Source: an uncultured Paracoccaceae bacterium
Lineage (GTDB): Bacteria; Pseudomonadota; Alphaproteobacteria; Rhodobacterales; Rhodobacteraceae
Reading direction: 5' to 3'
Assembly (NCBI GenBank): GCA_937864535.1
Contig: CALMJS010000015.1
Coordinates: 186,001 to 250,000 of the forward strand
Length of the DNA: 64,000 nt
Shown: positions 54,208 to 63,322 of the stretch, one piece after another
Position numbering within the stretch: the first letter of the stretch is position 1
Layout: every line of letters starts with the position of its first letter
Program-made: the position numbers and the translations under genes
The notes under the pieces: model-generated
What the model saw: only the letters and a program-made list of their open reading frames with translations
What the model was told of the DNA's origin: nothing
Databases searched by the model: none

Positions 54208-54231
54208 TTTGGCATACAGCGGAATACTGTA
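54208..54231. promoter_or_regulatory. Motif shared with the hupD promoter, hupS copy
   Basis: The site contains GGCATACAGCGGAATACTG, including a direct repeat ATAC-N6-ATAC, and matches 18 of 24 bases at 50297-50320. It lies 107-130 bases before the hupS start. The rest of 54102-54306 shows no gene. Confidence 0.5.
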
Positions 54232-54306
54232 ATTTTGACAAAGGGTTAGGGCAATGTCGCCGCAATCGCAGCCGGTACATGGGTAACCGGCTTGGCTGTC
54301 GAGTGG

Positions 54307-56517
54307 TCAGATACTTTGCGCTGCGGCAACCAGCGCCTGCCCGAGCGCGATAGAGCCGTCGTTGGCCGGCATCCGCTGGTGATGCAGGACCGGGTAGCCC
54401 TCCAGTTCCGATAGCAACAGCCGCAGCAGCAGTGCGTTTTGCAGACATCCGCCAGTCAGTGCCACCGCCTGCGCCGCGCCGCGATCGACCAAGGCGCGGG
54501 CCTGCCCGGCAAAGGCACGGGCCAGCCCCGCGTGAAACCGATAGGCCATCGTCGCAGGCGCGACGCCGGTGGCCAGATCACGGGCCACACTGTGCCAGAG
54601 CGCGGCAGGGTCAATCACACCCTCGGCGCTCGTTGTCAGGGGATAGGCGCCACTGCTGATGTCAACTGCCATCGCCTCTAGCGCCATCGCGGCCTCGCCC
54701 TCATAGCTCTGCCTCTCGGGGCAAATCCCGAGCACCGCCGCCATCGCGTCGAACAACCGCCCCGCACTGGACGATAGCGGACTATTCAGTCTCCGGTCAC
54801 GTGCCATGCGGGCAACAGCGATGGTCTGATCCGCAAACAGCCGCTCCGCCAGATCCGGCAGACCAGCCTGATCCAGATGGGCGAGCGCATTGCGCCACGG
54901 CTGTTTCTGCGTCAGGTCCCCGCCGATCAGCGGGGTCGGTCGCAGCCACGCGCACCGCTCAAATCCGCGATAATCGCCCAGCAACACCTCGCCGCCCCAG
55001 ACCGTCCGATCGGTGCCCAGTCCAACGCCGTCCAGCACAATCCCCGCAACCTGCCCGCCGTCCAGTGGCCAGCGGTTTTCCCCCAGACAGGCGGCCAAAT
55101 GGGCGTGGTGGTGCTGGACCTCGACCACAGGCAGGCCCTTTGCGGCAGCATGGCGCGATGACCGATAGTCGGGATGCTGATCGCAGGCGACCATGACAGG
55201 CCGATGCGCGAACAATTCCGCATAATCCGCATCGGCCCTGACGAATTCCTCCCAGGTCAGAGCATCGTCCAGATCGCCCAGATGATGTGACAATAACGCT
55301 TGCCCGTCCTTGATCAGGCAGATCGCCGATTTCACATGTGCGCCGTAGGCCACGACCTGCGGTGCGGCCCCGAACCCGTCGGGCAGCGGGATCGTGCCCG
55401 GAACCCGGCCTCTGGCGCGACGTAGCACCATCTGCGGCTCTGCGCGTTCGACACTATCGTCCAGCCGCCGCGCGATTTCGCGATCATGCATCAAAAACGC
55501 GTCGGCGAACTGGCTTAGCTTGTCTCGGGCCTCCTGGTTCTCAATGACTTGCGGCTCGCCCGAGAGGTTGCCCGAGGTCATCACCAAGGGGCGTGCCACC
55601 TCGCGCAGCAGCATGCGATGGAGCGGCGTATAGGGCAGCATCCAGCCCAATGTGCTTTGCCCGGGCGCCAATCCCTCTGGCAATCCGCCCCTGCCTCCGA
55701 TCAAAACGATCGGCGCTGCCGGGTCCGCCAGCAAGTCCCGTTCGCTCTCGCTCACATCGGCATAATCCGCGATCATCGGCAGCGTCCCCATCAGGGCAAA
55801 CGGTTTGCTGGGTCGTCTCTTCCTCTCTCGCAACAGCGCAATTGCCGCACTATTGGTGGCATCACAGGCGAGGTGGAAACCGCCCAGCCCCTTGATCGCA
55901 ACAATCTCGCCGGCCAAGAGCCGCTCTGCGGTCACCCGGATCGGATCGCCCCCGGGTTCGGCCCAGATTTTCGGGCCACAGTCCGGACAGGCGATCGGCT
56001 GGGCATGAAACCGGCGGTCCCTCGGATCGCCATACTCCCGCGCACAGGCCGCGCACATCCCGAACGCGGCCATGGTGGTCTGACTGCGGTCATAGGGCAG
56101 CGCCTTGAGGATGGTAAATCGCGGCCCGCAGTGGGTGCAATTGGTGAACGCATAGCCATATCGCCGCCCGTTCCGCTCCTCGATTTCGGCCAGACACTCG
56201 AGGCAGGTCGCCGCATCCGGTGTCACTCGCGTCTGCGCGCCCTTTCCGCCACTGGCGACAATGGAAAACCCGTCATAACCGGCCGCCTCGATTGCGTTGG
56301 CCATCACCTCGTCCACGCGTGCCAGCGGTGGCGCCTCCGCGCTCAGGGCGGCCAAGAACCCGTCCGGCAGGCGATCACAGTGGATCAACACACCCATGGC
56401 ATCGTTCCGCACGGAACCATTTAGCCCGAACCGTTCCGCCAATTGCCAGACAAAGGGCCGAAATCCGACGCCCTGCACTTGCCCGCGCACTCTGATTTCC
56501 CAAGCCCCTGTTTTCAT
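54307..56517 (-). CDS. hypF: Carbamoyltransferase HypF
   Basis: HypF makes thiocarbamate on HypE from carbamoyl phosphate. The 736-residue protein has an acylphosphatase domain (GQVQGVGFRPFVWQLA), two zinc Cys4 sites (CLEC..CTHC, CAAC..CPDC), a YrdC-like domain and a Kae1-like domain with VEVQHHHAHLAACLGE. Its ATG lies inside repeat copy 4 (GAAAGATGAAA). It is placed between the sensor genes and hupS. Confidence 0.96.
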   Translation of the reverse strand: MKTGAWEIRVRGQVQGVGFRPFVWQLAERFGLNGSVRNDAMGVLIHCDRLPDGFLAALSAEAPPLARVDEVMANAIEAAGYDGFSIVASGGKGAQTRVTPDAATCLECLAEIEERNGRRYGYAFTNCTHCGPRFTILKALPYDRSQTTMAAFGMCAACAREYGDPRDRRFHAQPIACPDCGPKIWAEPGGDPIRVTAERLLAGEIVAIKGLGGFHLACDATNSAAIALLRERKRRPSKPFALMGTLPMIADYADVSESERDLLADPAAPIVLIGGRGGLPEGLAPGQSTLGWMLPYTPLHRMLLREVARPLVMTSGNLSGEPQVIENQEARDKLSQFADAFLMHDREIARRLDDSVERAEPQMVLRRARGRVPGTIPLPDGFGAAPQVVAYGAHVKSAICLIKDGQALLSHHLGDLDDALTWEEFVRADADYAELFAHRPVMVACDQHPDYRSSRHAAAKGLPVVEVQHHHAHLAACLGENRWPLDGGQVAGIVLDGVGLGTDRTVWGGEVLLGDYRGFERCAWLRPTPLIGGDLTQKQPWRNALAHLDQAGLPDLAERLFADQTIAVARMARDRRLNSPLSSSAGRLFDAMAAVLGICPERQSYEGEAAMALEAMAVDISSGAYPLTTSAEGVIDPAALWHSVARDLATGVAPATMAYRFHAGLARAFAGQARALVDRGAAQAVALTGGCLQNALLLRLLLSELEGYPVLHHQRMPANDGSIALGQALVAAAQSI

Positions 56518-56560
56518 CTTTCCCTAAATACCTCGGGGGTCCGGGGGCAGAGCCCCCGGG
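56512..56560 (-). repeat. Dispersed hairpin repeat, copy 4
   Basis: On the minus strand: CCGGGGGC-TCT-GCCCCCGG hairpin, then ACCCCCGAGGTATTT and GGGAAAGATGAAA. Unlike the others it is not behind a gene end alone: its ATG is the hypF start codon. Confidence 0.7.
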
Positions 56561-56562
56561 CG

Positions 56563-57987
56563 CTAATGCACCGTGCACACCATACAAGGATCAAAGGACC
56601 GCACGATATGCTGCACGGCGATCGGCGTGTCCTCGCCGGCGCGGACTTCTGCGCCGACCAGTGCCGCCTCCAATGGGCCGGGCGTCCCGGCGCTGTCCCG
56701 GGGACTGAAATTCCACGTTGTTGGCGCGATGATCTGATATTGTGTTGTCTTGCCCTGTTCGAAACGGGTCCAATGACCCAGTGCACCACGGGCAGCCTCT
56801 ACCAGTCCGACGCCGGACCCCGATTTCGGTAGGGGCGCGGTGGTCATGAACCGCTCCTTTGGGTCGATCTGCGCAGCCAGATCTTCGAGCAGCATTTGTG
56901 TCCGCGCGATTTCCAGCAGTCGTCCGACGATCCGCGCCTCGACGCCGGTGCCGATGGTCCGCGCCAGAGGATGCCCGTCGATGATCTGCCGTGCCAGCGC
57001 CCCGGTTTCCATGGGCTTGCCTGCCAGACGCGGGGCCTTGCACCAGCTATAGGCGCTTTCACGCATGGCTTCGTCGGGTTCGGTCTTGCCGTCCTTCGGG
57101 TGGGCATCGGGTCCGAGCATCCACGCATGGCTCAGGTCTTCGCGGATGGCCTCTGTCTCCAACGGATGCAGGGATCCGTTTTCCCAAACCCCTGCCGCCC
57201 AGGCCCGCCGACCCGGTAGGGGATAGGCGCCGTAGGACACATAGCGTCCCGCGCCTTGGCCCAGCGTTTCCAGCCCGATGTCGCTGGATATCCGCAAAAA
57301 CAGCCCGACATCGCCGGTGGTCCAGGTCTGGAGCTGATCATGGGTCGTCAGGGCCGCGAATTCTTCGAGCGGGCGGCCAAAGAGCGTCGTTTCCAGATAT
57401 TTGCGGAAACTGCGCAGCGTGGTCTGAATCCGCACCTTGTCCGCGACGCTCGGGGCCTTGGTTACGCCGCCGGGCTGCACCGCTAATGTATGAGGCCATT
57501 TTCCGGCCAAGAGTCCGACGATATGCAGCAGGTCCGCTCGCGCGGTGACAGCCGCACGCGCGGCGCTGCCCTCCATCGCGGTAAACCGGTTGATCGCCTG
57601 ATCATGCCATCCCTGACCGGAATAAACCGGGCGGGCGAAATCGGGCATAAAGAACAGATTGAAATGCGTCACATGGTCGGCAAGGTTCTCTACCGCATGC
57701 AGGAGCGCGGCGATCAACCGGCCTTGGGGTGGCATGTCGATCCCCGCCGCATCGCCAAGGGCTAGCGCCGCGGCCATGGATTGGCTGATCGAACAGATGC
57801 CGCAAATCCGCGGGGTGATGGTCAGCGCATCGCGGGGGTCCTTGCCCAGTAGCATCATCTCGAATCCCCGAAACAGCGGGGAATTGACCCGTGCGGCGGC
57901 AACTGCCCCGTCAGAAATATCCAGCGTGACCTCCAGATCCCCTTCGACCCGGTTAAACGGACCAACCACCAAATTCGTCTGGCTCAT
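56563..57987 (-). CDS. hupV: H2-sensing hydrogenase large subunit HupV
   Basis: The 474-residue protein has NiFe motifs RICGICSISQS and DPCMVCTVH, where His is the last residue. Lack of a cleavable tail is the mark of regulatory hydrogenases (HoxC/HupV). With HupU it senses H2 in the cytoplasm. ATG 57987 overlaps the hupU stop. Confidence 0.95.
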   Translation of the reverse strand: MSQTNLVVGPFNRVEGDLEVTLDISDGAVAAARVNSPLFRGFEMMLLGKDPRDALTITPRICGICSISQSMAAALALGDAAGIDMPPQGRLIAALLHAVENLADHVTHFNLFFMPDFARPVYSGQGWHDQAINRFTAMEGSAARAAVTARADLLHIVGLLAGKWPHTLAVQPGGVTKAPSVADKVRIQTTLRSFRKYLETTLFGRPLEEFAALTTHDQLQTWTTGDVGLFLRISSDIGLETLGQGAGRYVSYGAYPLPGRRAWAAGVWENGSLHPLETEAIREDLSHAWMLGPDAHPKDGKTEPDEAMRESAYSWCKAPRLAGKPMETGALARQIIDGHPLARTIGTGVEARIVGRLLEIARTQMLLEDLAAQIDPKERFMTTAPLPKSGSGVGLVEAARGALGHWTRFEQGKTTQYQIIAPTTWNFSPRDSAGTPGPLEAALVGAEVRAGEDTPIAVQHIVRSFDPCMVCTVH

Positions 57988-58976
57988 GTTTTTGGCTTTC
58001 TGAGGGTGGGCGGCACTGTCACGCGGTCGCTGATGGCATTCTTGCTGATCCGATCCGGGGTCGCCGCCTTGGACAGCGACGCGAGCGCCATGAACCACGC
58101 CTTTGGCATGTCAGAGGGCAGGCCGATCGGGATGCCCGCGACTTTGGGTGTTTCGGTAAAGGTGTGGCGGGGCTCTTCGAACTCTGGGGCGGTGCAATTG
58201 ATGCAGGGATAGCCGCCGCGGGTGCAACTGCCAGAGCCGTTCCACGGGCGGATATTGCAGTCCCCGACCGCTTGGGTCCCGATACAGCCCAGGTGCTCCA
58301 TCATGCAGCCGATCTGGCTGAGGTCTTGGGCGCTGGCCTTGTATTCGTAGTATTCGTTCTTGGAGCAGCCATGATGCACCAGATGATCGGCAAAGAACCT
58401 TGGCCGCGCATAGCCGTCCAGATCCGTTGCCGTCATCGCCCCTGCCGCCAACAGCAACAGCGTTTCGGTCACCCAATCCGGATGGGTCGGGCAGCCCGCG
58501 ATATTGATTACGGGCAGCCCCGCTCGCCCCTTGAACCCTGTCGGCAGAATGCCACCGGCCTGCGCCCCGTCCGATTGTAGCCCGGTTGCGTCCGAAGGGT
58601 TGCCGCCGGCGGTCGTGACCCCGCCAAAGGCCGCGCAACTGCCCACGGCAACCACCTGCTGCGCCAGCGGGGCGAGGGTCTGAACCCACTCCAGCATGGA
58701 CCGACCGGTGCCGGACAACATCTGATACCGGCCCGTCCCGCGTGGCCCGCGCGCGATCGCCCCTTCGACGCAGAGGATATCGAGCGGCGTTTCCCCGGTC
58801 TCAATCCGGGCCAGCAGTTGCCGTACCTCGGCCCCGGTTTCGGTCGATAAGGCGGGATGCCATAGAAACCGCAATCCCGCCCCCGACAACAGGTCGAAAA
58901 CCCCCGGATTTTCGGCGCAGAGCAGCGACATTGTGCAGCCGCCACAGCCAGAGGCCTGTAGCCATAGAATATTCAT
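57984..58976 (-). CDS. hupU: H2-sensing hydrogenase small subunit HupU
   Basis: The 330-residue FeS subunit has the cluster motif QASGCGGCTMSLLC and three later Cys clusters (GCSKNEYYEY, CNIRPWNGSGSC, CINCTAPEF). There is no Tat signal, so it stays in the cytoplasm, unlike HupS. Overlap with hupT and hupV shows co-translation. Confidence 0.95.
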   Translation of the reverse strand: MNILWLQASGCGGCTMSLLCAENPGVFDLLSGAGLRFLWHPALSTETGAEVRQLLARIETGETPLDILCVEGAIARGPRGTGRYQMLSGTGRSMLEWVQTLAPLAQQVVAVGSCAAFGGVTTAGGNPSDATGLQSDGAQAGGILPTGFKGRAGLPVINIAGCPTHPDWVTETLLLLAAGAMTATDLDGYARPRFFADHLVHHGCSKNEYYEYKASAQDLSQIGCMMEHLGCIGTQAVGDCNIRPWNGSGSCTRGGYPCINCTAPEFEEPRHTFTETPKVAGIPIGLPSDMPKAWFMALASLSKAATPDRISKNAISDRVTVPPTLRKPKT

Positions 58977-60298
58977 GCCTGCCCCGCGGGTAGGGTCAGC
59001 CGAAAACAGGCCCCCGGCTCGCCCGGGTTCATCAGCCTGAGCCAGCCATGATGCTCTTGGGCGATTTTATGGCTGATCGACAGCCCCAATCCGGTACCCT
59101 TGCCCACAGGCTTCGTCGTGAAAAACGGGTCAAAGATCGAATTGGCGATATCGGCTGCAATGCCAGGTCCATTGTCACAGACCTCGACAAAAACCATCGC
59201 TCCGTCTTGGCCTTGGCGAATGGTGATCTGCGGCTCCGCGCGCCCCTCGACGGCATCCAGCGCATTCTGCACAAGGTTCATCACCACCTGCTGGATATGC
59301 CCCAATCGCCCATGGGCCAAGAGCGTCAGCGGACCGTCCACCTGAATGGGCGCGGGTTTCTTCATTCCCCGCACGACCCAATGTGTGGACACTCGCACGG
59401 TTTCGATCAGGTCGAAGTTGGCGAATTCGCCAGTGCCATCCGCCGACAGGCGGCGCAGGTCCTCGACGATGTCACGCACGCGTTCGGCACCGTCGCGGGC
59501 TCCGTCAATCGCCGTGCGCATATTGTACAACTCGCGGTCCAGTCGCAGTTCCTGACGCAGGGCAATCAGGTCCTGTCTGCTGGCCCCGGCCTGTACCTGT
59601 TCGAAATAGGTGACAAACCGCGCCACGTATTTTTCCAGGGCATGGGTGTTGGCATAGACAAACGAAATCGGATTGTTCAATTCATGCGCTACCCCGGCCA
59701 ACAGCCGACCGAGCGAGGCGAGCTTTTCATTCCGTACCAGATGGGTTTGCGCCTCTTGCAGGGCGCGGTGGCTGTCGGCCAGTTCGGAATAGGCCTGTTT
59801 CAATTCCCCGACGGGACGGCCAATCAGAACCGTGCCCAAACTCTTGCCGCGTTCGCCAAATCGCGGCGTGATCGACAGGTCGAGCGGCGAAGGCCCGTCC
59901 GTGCCAGGCAGGTCCAGTTCGATCCGCGCAGGTCGGCGCGTCCGGATGACCTGCGCGATGGTCTGCTCTAGCTGGGTCAGGCCGCTGCCCTGAAGGATCT
60001 GCGACAGGGCCGCACCGCGCACGGCCTCGGGGGATTGGCCGGTCATCGTCTGGAACGACCCGGCGGCCTGTTCTATCAGTCCATCCCGACCAACAACAAT
60101 CAGCACGTCCGACACCGACGCAAACACCGAGGCCATAAAGGCCCGCATTTCATCCAGTTCAGCGTTCCGCGCCTCTAGCTGGCCCTGATAATCGACCAGT
60201 TCAGCATAGGTCCGGTCAACCGCGCGCAGCACATCGACCCAAGCCTCATCAGTCAGCGGGCCGCCTAGGCTCTGTGATAGGGGCTGGGTGTCGATCAC
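58973..60298 (-). CDS. hupT: H2-responsive histidine kinase HupT
   Basis: The 441-residue soluble kinase has a PAS domain (about 55-155), a HisKA-type dimerisation helix with His in LAGVAHELNNPISFVYA, and HATPase boxes (MNLVQNALDAVE, CDNGPGIA, GTGLGLSIS). It interacts with HupUV and with HupR. The start is GTG with GAGGAG upstream; no membrane segments, as expected for cytoplasmic H2 sensing. Confidence 0.94.
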   Translation of the reverse strand: MIDTQPLSQSLGGPLTDEAWVDVLRAVDRTYAELVDYQGQLEARNAELDEMRAFMASVFASVSDVLIVVGRDGLIEQAAGSFQTMTGQSPEAVRGAALSQILQGSGLTQLEQTIAQVIRTRRPARIELDLPGTDGPSPLDLSITPRFGERGKSLGTVLIGRPVGELKQAYSELADSHRALQEAQTHLVRNEKLASLGRLLAGVAHELNNPISFVYANTHALEKYVARFVTYFEQVQAGASRQDLIALRQELRLDRELYNMRTAIDGARDGAERVRDIVEDLRRLSADGTGEFANFDLIETVRVSTHWVVRGMKKPAPIQVDGPLTLLAHGRLGHIQQVVMNLVQNALDAVEGRAEPQITIRQGQDGAMVFVEVCDNGPGIAADIANSIFDPFFTTKPVGKGTGLGLSISHKIAQEHHGWLRLMNPGEPGACFRLTLPAGQA

Positions 60299-60362
60299 GG
60301 CGGCTCTCCTCTTTGGGATAGATTAGCGGCTTTGGCGGGGTCGTCAAAGTGATGGCGACAAC

Positions 60363-60394
60363 AAAAAGGGCGCGATGTCCGGTGGATCGCGCCC
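60363..60394 (-). terminator. Terminator of mipZ
   Basis: Nine-base arms GGGCGCGAT / ATCGCGCCC around a nine-base loop, with five T on the minus strand. It isolates mipZ from hupT. Confidence 0.85.
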
Positions 60395-60435
60395 AAATTG
60401 GAAGGTAAGTTCTCAGTTGACCGGTGAACTGGCGA

Positions 60436-61245
60436 TCAGAAATCCGGTGTGATCCCCGGCAGATTCAGCGCCTTGACCAGATCGCGCAATTCCTGGCGGG
60501 CGGCGACGTTCGAAATGTTCAACTGGGTGACGCCCACGTCCTTGAGGTCCAGCAGCGTCAGGCCACGCGGGAACAATTCGCGGAAAATAACCCGTTCGTT
60601 AAAGCCGGGCGCAACGCGGAACCCGATCCTGCGCGAGAGTTTGTCCAGCGCGGCTTCCATCTTTTGTTTGTTGACCATCGCCTGTGCGCCCATACGGTTG
60701 CGGATGACGATCCAGTCGATGGGCTTTAGCCCCGCCTGCGCCCGCAATTGCCGGGCGTTCCAGACCATTTCGGCATAGACCGACGGGCCGGTGATGGTTT
60801 CGCCATCGCTGTCGATATGCGCCAGCAGGTCGAAATCGACAAAACTGTCGTTGAGCGGCGAAATCAGCGTATCGGCCAGCGAATGCGCGACTTGGCTCAG
60901 ACGCGTGTGCGATCCGGGGCAGTCGATCAGGATGAATTCGCATTCCGCCTCTAGTCCGGCGACGGCGGCCGACAGACGGTGGTCAAAGGCATTCTCGCCC
61001 GGTTGCAGCGTCGATTGGTCGATCTCTGGCAGCTCTTTGTAGATCGGCATCGCGAGGTCCAGATTTTCGCTGTCCGCAAAGGCTTGCCGATTCAGCAAAT
61101 ACCGCCCCAGCGATTTCTGCCGCAGGTCAAGGTCCAGAACCCCGATCTTATGCCCCATCCGCGCGAGCGCCGTTGCGACATGCATGGACACGGTTGACTT
61201 GCCAGCCCCGCCTTTTTCGTTCCCGACGACGATGATATGCGCCAC
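60436..61245 (-). CDS. mipZ: Division-plane positioning ATPase MipZ
   Basis: The 269-residue ParA-family ATPase has a deviant Walker A NEKGGAGKST, and DCPGSHT for Walker B. MipZ forms gradients from the ParB/parS pole and inhibits FtsZ. A GTG start at 61245 is chosen because GAGGGATGGC lies before it; the frame continues to 61365 without a site. The DLDLRQKSLGRYLLNR segment is typical of alphaproteobacterial MipZ. Confidence 0.92.
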   Translation of the reverse strand: MAHIIVVGNEKGGAGKSTVSMHVATALARMGHKIGVLDLDLRQKSLGRYLLNRQAFADSENLDLAMPIYKELPEIDQSTLQPGENAFDHRLSAAVAGLEAECEFILIDCPGSHTRLSQVAHSLADTLISPLNDSFVDFDLLAHIDSDGETITGPSVYAEMVWNARQLRAQAGLKPIDWIVIRNRMGAQAMVNKQKMEAALDKLSRRIGFRVAPGFNERVIFRELFPRGLTLLDLKDVGVTQLNISNVAARQELRDLVKALNLPGITPDF

Positions 61246-61383
61246 GCCATCCCTCGTAGTTTGTTGCTTGGCGGTACTATATGTTGGGGCTGATAGAAGG
61301 GAAAGCGCGGTCCGGTATATGACTGCATTTTCCTGAGGGATCGTTGCCCTACTGCACTGCGGCATGTCGTTGCGTCAAAACAC

Positions 61384-61412
61384 TTGACCTAATCCGGTTT
61401 CCGGTCCATATG
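61384..61412 (+). promoter_or_regulatory. Possible promoter of rhlE
   Basis: TTGACC, 17 bases, CATATG. The -35 is good, the -10 weak. It would give a leader of about 190 bases. The remainder of 61246-61611 has no gene I can support. Confidence 0.35.
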
Positions 61413-61580
61413 CCCCCGATGACATAAGTCCAGCCGCGTGAGCCACGCGCCAAAGGATTGGCGCAGGACATGTCATACAGGTTCCCTCTTTCACGCAAGG
61501 GGCCGTGCGGGTTCGGCAGTCCGGCATTCGGCCGGGGGGTGAGTGATCCGTGCAGCACTTGTTTGCCCGATATGGGCGAT

Positions 61581-61598
61581 GCACGGCCTTTGCCGTGC
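61581..61598 (+). promoter_or_regulatory. Hairpin before the rhlE ribosome site
   Basis: GCACGGC-CTTT-GCCGTGC forms a perfect seven-base stem that ends six bases before the AGGAT ribosome site. It could hinder initiation when folded. Confidence 0.45.
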
Positions 61599-61611
61599 GG
61601 AACAGGATTTT

Positions 61612-62964
61612 ATGTCTTTCGATACCTTCGGGCTGAACGCCCGACTGCTGACCAATATTGCCAATATGGGCATCACCACGCCGACCCCGATCCAGACGCA
61701 GGCGATCCCGCATGCGATGGAGGGCCGCGATGTGATGGGCCTCGCGCAGACCGGGACGGGCAAAACCGCCGCGTTCGGCCTGCCGATGTTGCACCGCCTG
61801 ATCTCTGACGGCCGTAAAACTCAGCCCAAATCGGTGCGCGCGCTGGTGTTGGCGCCGACCCGCGAATTGGCCAAGCAGATCCATGATAACCTGACGGCGT
61901 TCCACGAAGGGTCGCACCTGAAATCGGTGCTCGTCGTTGGCGGCGCTGGCATTGTCGGCCAGATGCGCAAACTGGAACGCGGCACCTCGATCCTCGTGGC
62001 GACGCCGGGCCGTCTGATCGACCTGATCGACCGCAATGCGCTGCGTCTGGACCAGACGGATTTTCTGGTTCTTGATGAGGCCGACCAGATGCTGGACCTT
62101 GGCTTTATCCACGCGCTGCGCCGGATTGCGGAAATGTTGCCCAAGCAGCGCCAGACCATGCTGTTCTCGGCCACGATGCCCAAGCAGATGGCCGAACTGG
62201 CCCAGAGCTATCTGACCGATGCCGTGCGCGTGCAGGTCAACCCCCCGGGTCAGGCGGCTGACAAAATCGAACAGTCCGTCCACTACGTCGCCAAGGCCGC
62301 CAAGTTCGATCTGTTGGTCGAACTGCTGGACCAGCACCGCGACGATCTGGCGCTGGTGTTCGGTCGCACCAAATGGGGCATGGAAAAGCTGGGCCGTATG
62401 CTCGAGAGCAAGGGTTTTGCCGTCGCCTCGATCCATGGCAACAAGAGCCAGGGCCAGCGTGACCGCGCCATCAAGGACTTCAAAGAAGGTACTGTCCGCA
62501 TTCTGGTGGCCACCGACGTGGCGGCCCGCGGGATCGACATTCCGGGCGTGAAGTTCGTCTACAACTTTGAATTGCCGAACGTGCCGGACCAATACGTCCA
62601 CCGGATTGGCCGTACCGCCCGTGCCGGGGCCGAAGGGCAGGCGGTCGCCTTGGTCGCGCCGGACGAAATGGCCGACCTCAAGGAAATCACCAAACTGCTC
62701 AAGACCGATATCGCGACGGCCTCCGGGCGTCCGTGGGAAAACTATGGCGATGCGCCCAAGCCCAAGCCGCAGGGTCAGCGCCGCGGCAATGGCGGTCAGG
62801 GCAAACCGACCCGCAATGCACATGGCGGTAGCGGCAAGCCGAATGGCGGTCAGGGCAAGCGTCCGGCCGGCAACGCGCAGGGCGGCGGGATGGGGAAACA
62901 GAACCCCAACAACGTGCCGCGTCGTGGCGGTGGCAAGCCCCAGCCCAAGCGTAACGTCGCCTGA
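61612..62964 (+). CDS. rhlE: DEAD-box RNA helicase RhlE
   Basis: The 450-residue protein has Q-motif, AQTGTGKT, PTRELAKQI, DEADQMLD, SATMPKQM and RGIDIPG ... HRIGRTAR, all in order. The last 75 residues are a Gly/Asn/Gln/Lys/Arg-rich tail (GGQGKPTRNAHGG, GGQGKRPAGNAQGGG) for RNA binding. It unwinds RNA in ribosome assembly and cold response. The upstream GTG at 61543 extends the frame but has no ribosome site. Confidence 0.94.
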   Translation: MSFDTFGLNARLLTNIANMGITTPTPIQTQAIPHAMEGRDVMGLAQTGTGKTAAFGLPMLHRLISDGRKTQPKSVRALVLAPTRELAKQIHDNLTAFHEGSHLKSVLVVGGAGIVGQMRKLERGTSILVATPGRLIDLIDRNALRLDQTDFLVLDEADQMLDLGFIHALRRIAEMLPKQRQTMLFSATMPKQMAELAQSYLTDAVRVQVNPPGQAADKIEQSVHYVAKAAKFDLLVELLDQHRDDLALVFGRTKWGMEKLGRMLESKGFAVASIHGNKSQGQRDRAIKDFKEGTVRILVATDVAARGIDIPGVKFVYNFELPNVPDQYVHRIGRTARAGAEGQAVALVAPDEMADLKEITKLLKTDIATASGRPWENYGDAPKPKPQGQRRGNGGQGKPTRNAHGGSGKPNGGQGKRPAGNAQGGGMGKQNPNNVPRRGGGKPQPKRNVA

Positions 62965-62968
62965 TCAA

Positions 62969-62996
62969 AGAAACCGCCCTTCGGGGCGGTTTTCTT
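62969..62996 (+). terminator. Terminator of rhlE
   Basis: AAACCGCCC-TTCG-GGGCGGTTT, a stable UUCG-loop stem, then TTCTTTT, right after the rhlE stop. Confidence 0.85.
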
Positions 62997-63033
62997 TTGC
63001 CCCGATATGGGCGCGGTTGGCGCGGTGCGGTCG

Positions 63034-63068
63034 CTAAAAACAAAAACGCCGCCCGAGGGGCGGCGTTT
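63034..63068 (-). terminator. Terminator of rplS-rpmE
   Basis: On the minus strand CGCCGCCC / GGGCGGCG arms extended by A-T pairs, followed by T-rich bases, starting about 22 bases past the rpmE stop. Confidence 0.85.
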
Positions 63069-63089
63069 GAGTCTGCGCACTGGAATGGA

Positions 63090-63311
63090 TTAGAAACCCA
63101 GACCGGCGTACTTGTTCTTGAACTTGGACACGCGGCCGCCGGTGTCCAGCAGGCGGGACGAACCACCAGTCCACGCCGGGTGAACCGAGGGGTCGATATC
63201 CAGCGACATGGTCTCGCCTTCTTTGCCCCAGGTGGACTTCATCTTGACGATGGTGCCGTCGACCAACTTGACGTCGATCATGTGGTAGTCGGGATGGATG
63301 CCTTGTTTCAT
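63090..63311 (-). CDS. rpmE: 50S ribosomal protein L31
   Basis: The 73-residue protein matches L31 in the start [10 protein letters not shown] and the end [11 protein letters not shown]. The zinc-type CxxC is absent (C- form). It is 11 bases behind rplS and likely co-transcribed. Confidence 0.95.
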   Translation of the reverse strand: MKQGIHPDYHMIDVKLVDGTIVKMKSTWGKEGETMSLDIDPSVHPAWTGGSSRLLDTGGRVSKFKNKYAGLGF

Positions 63312-63322
63312 TGGTCCTGTCC

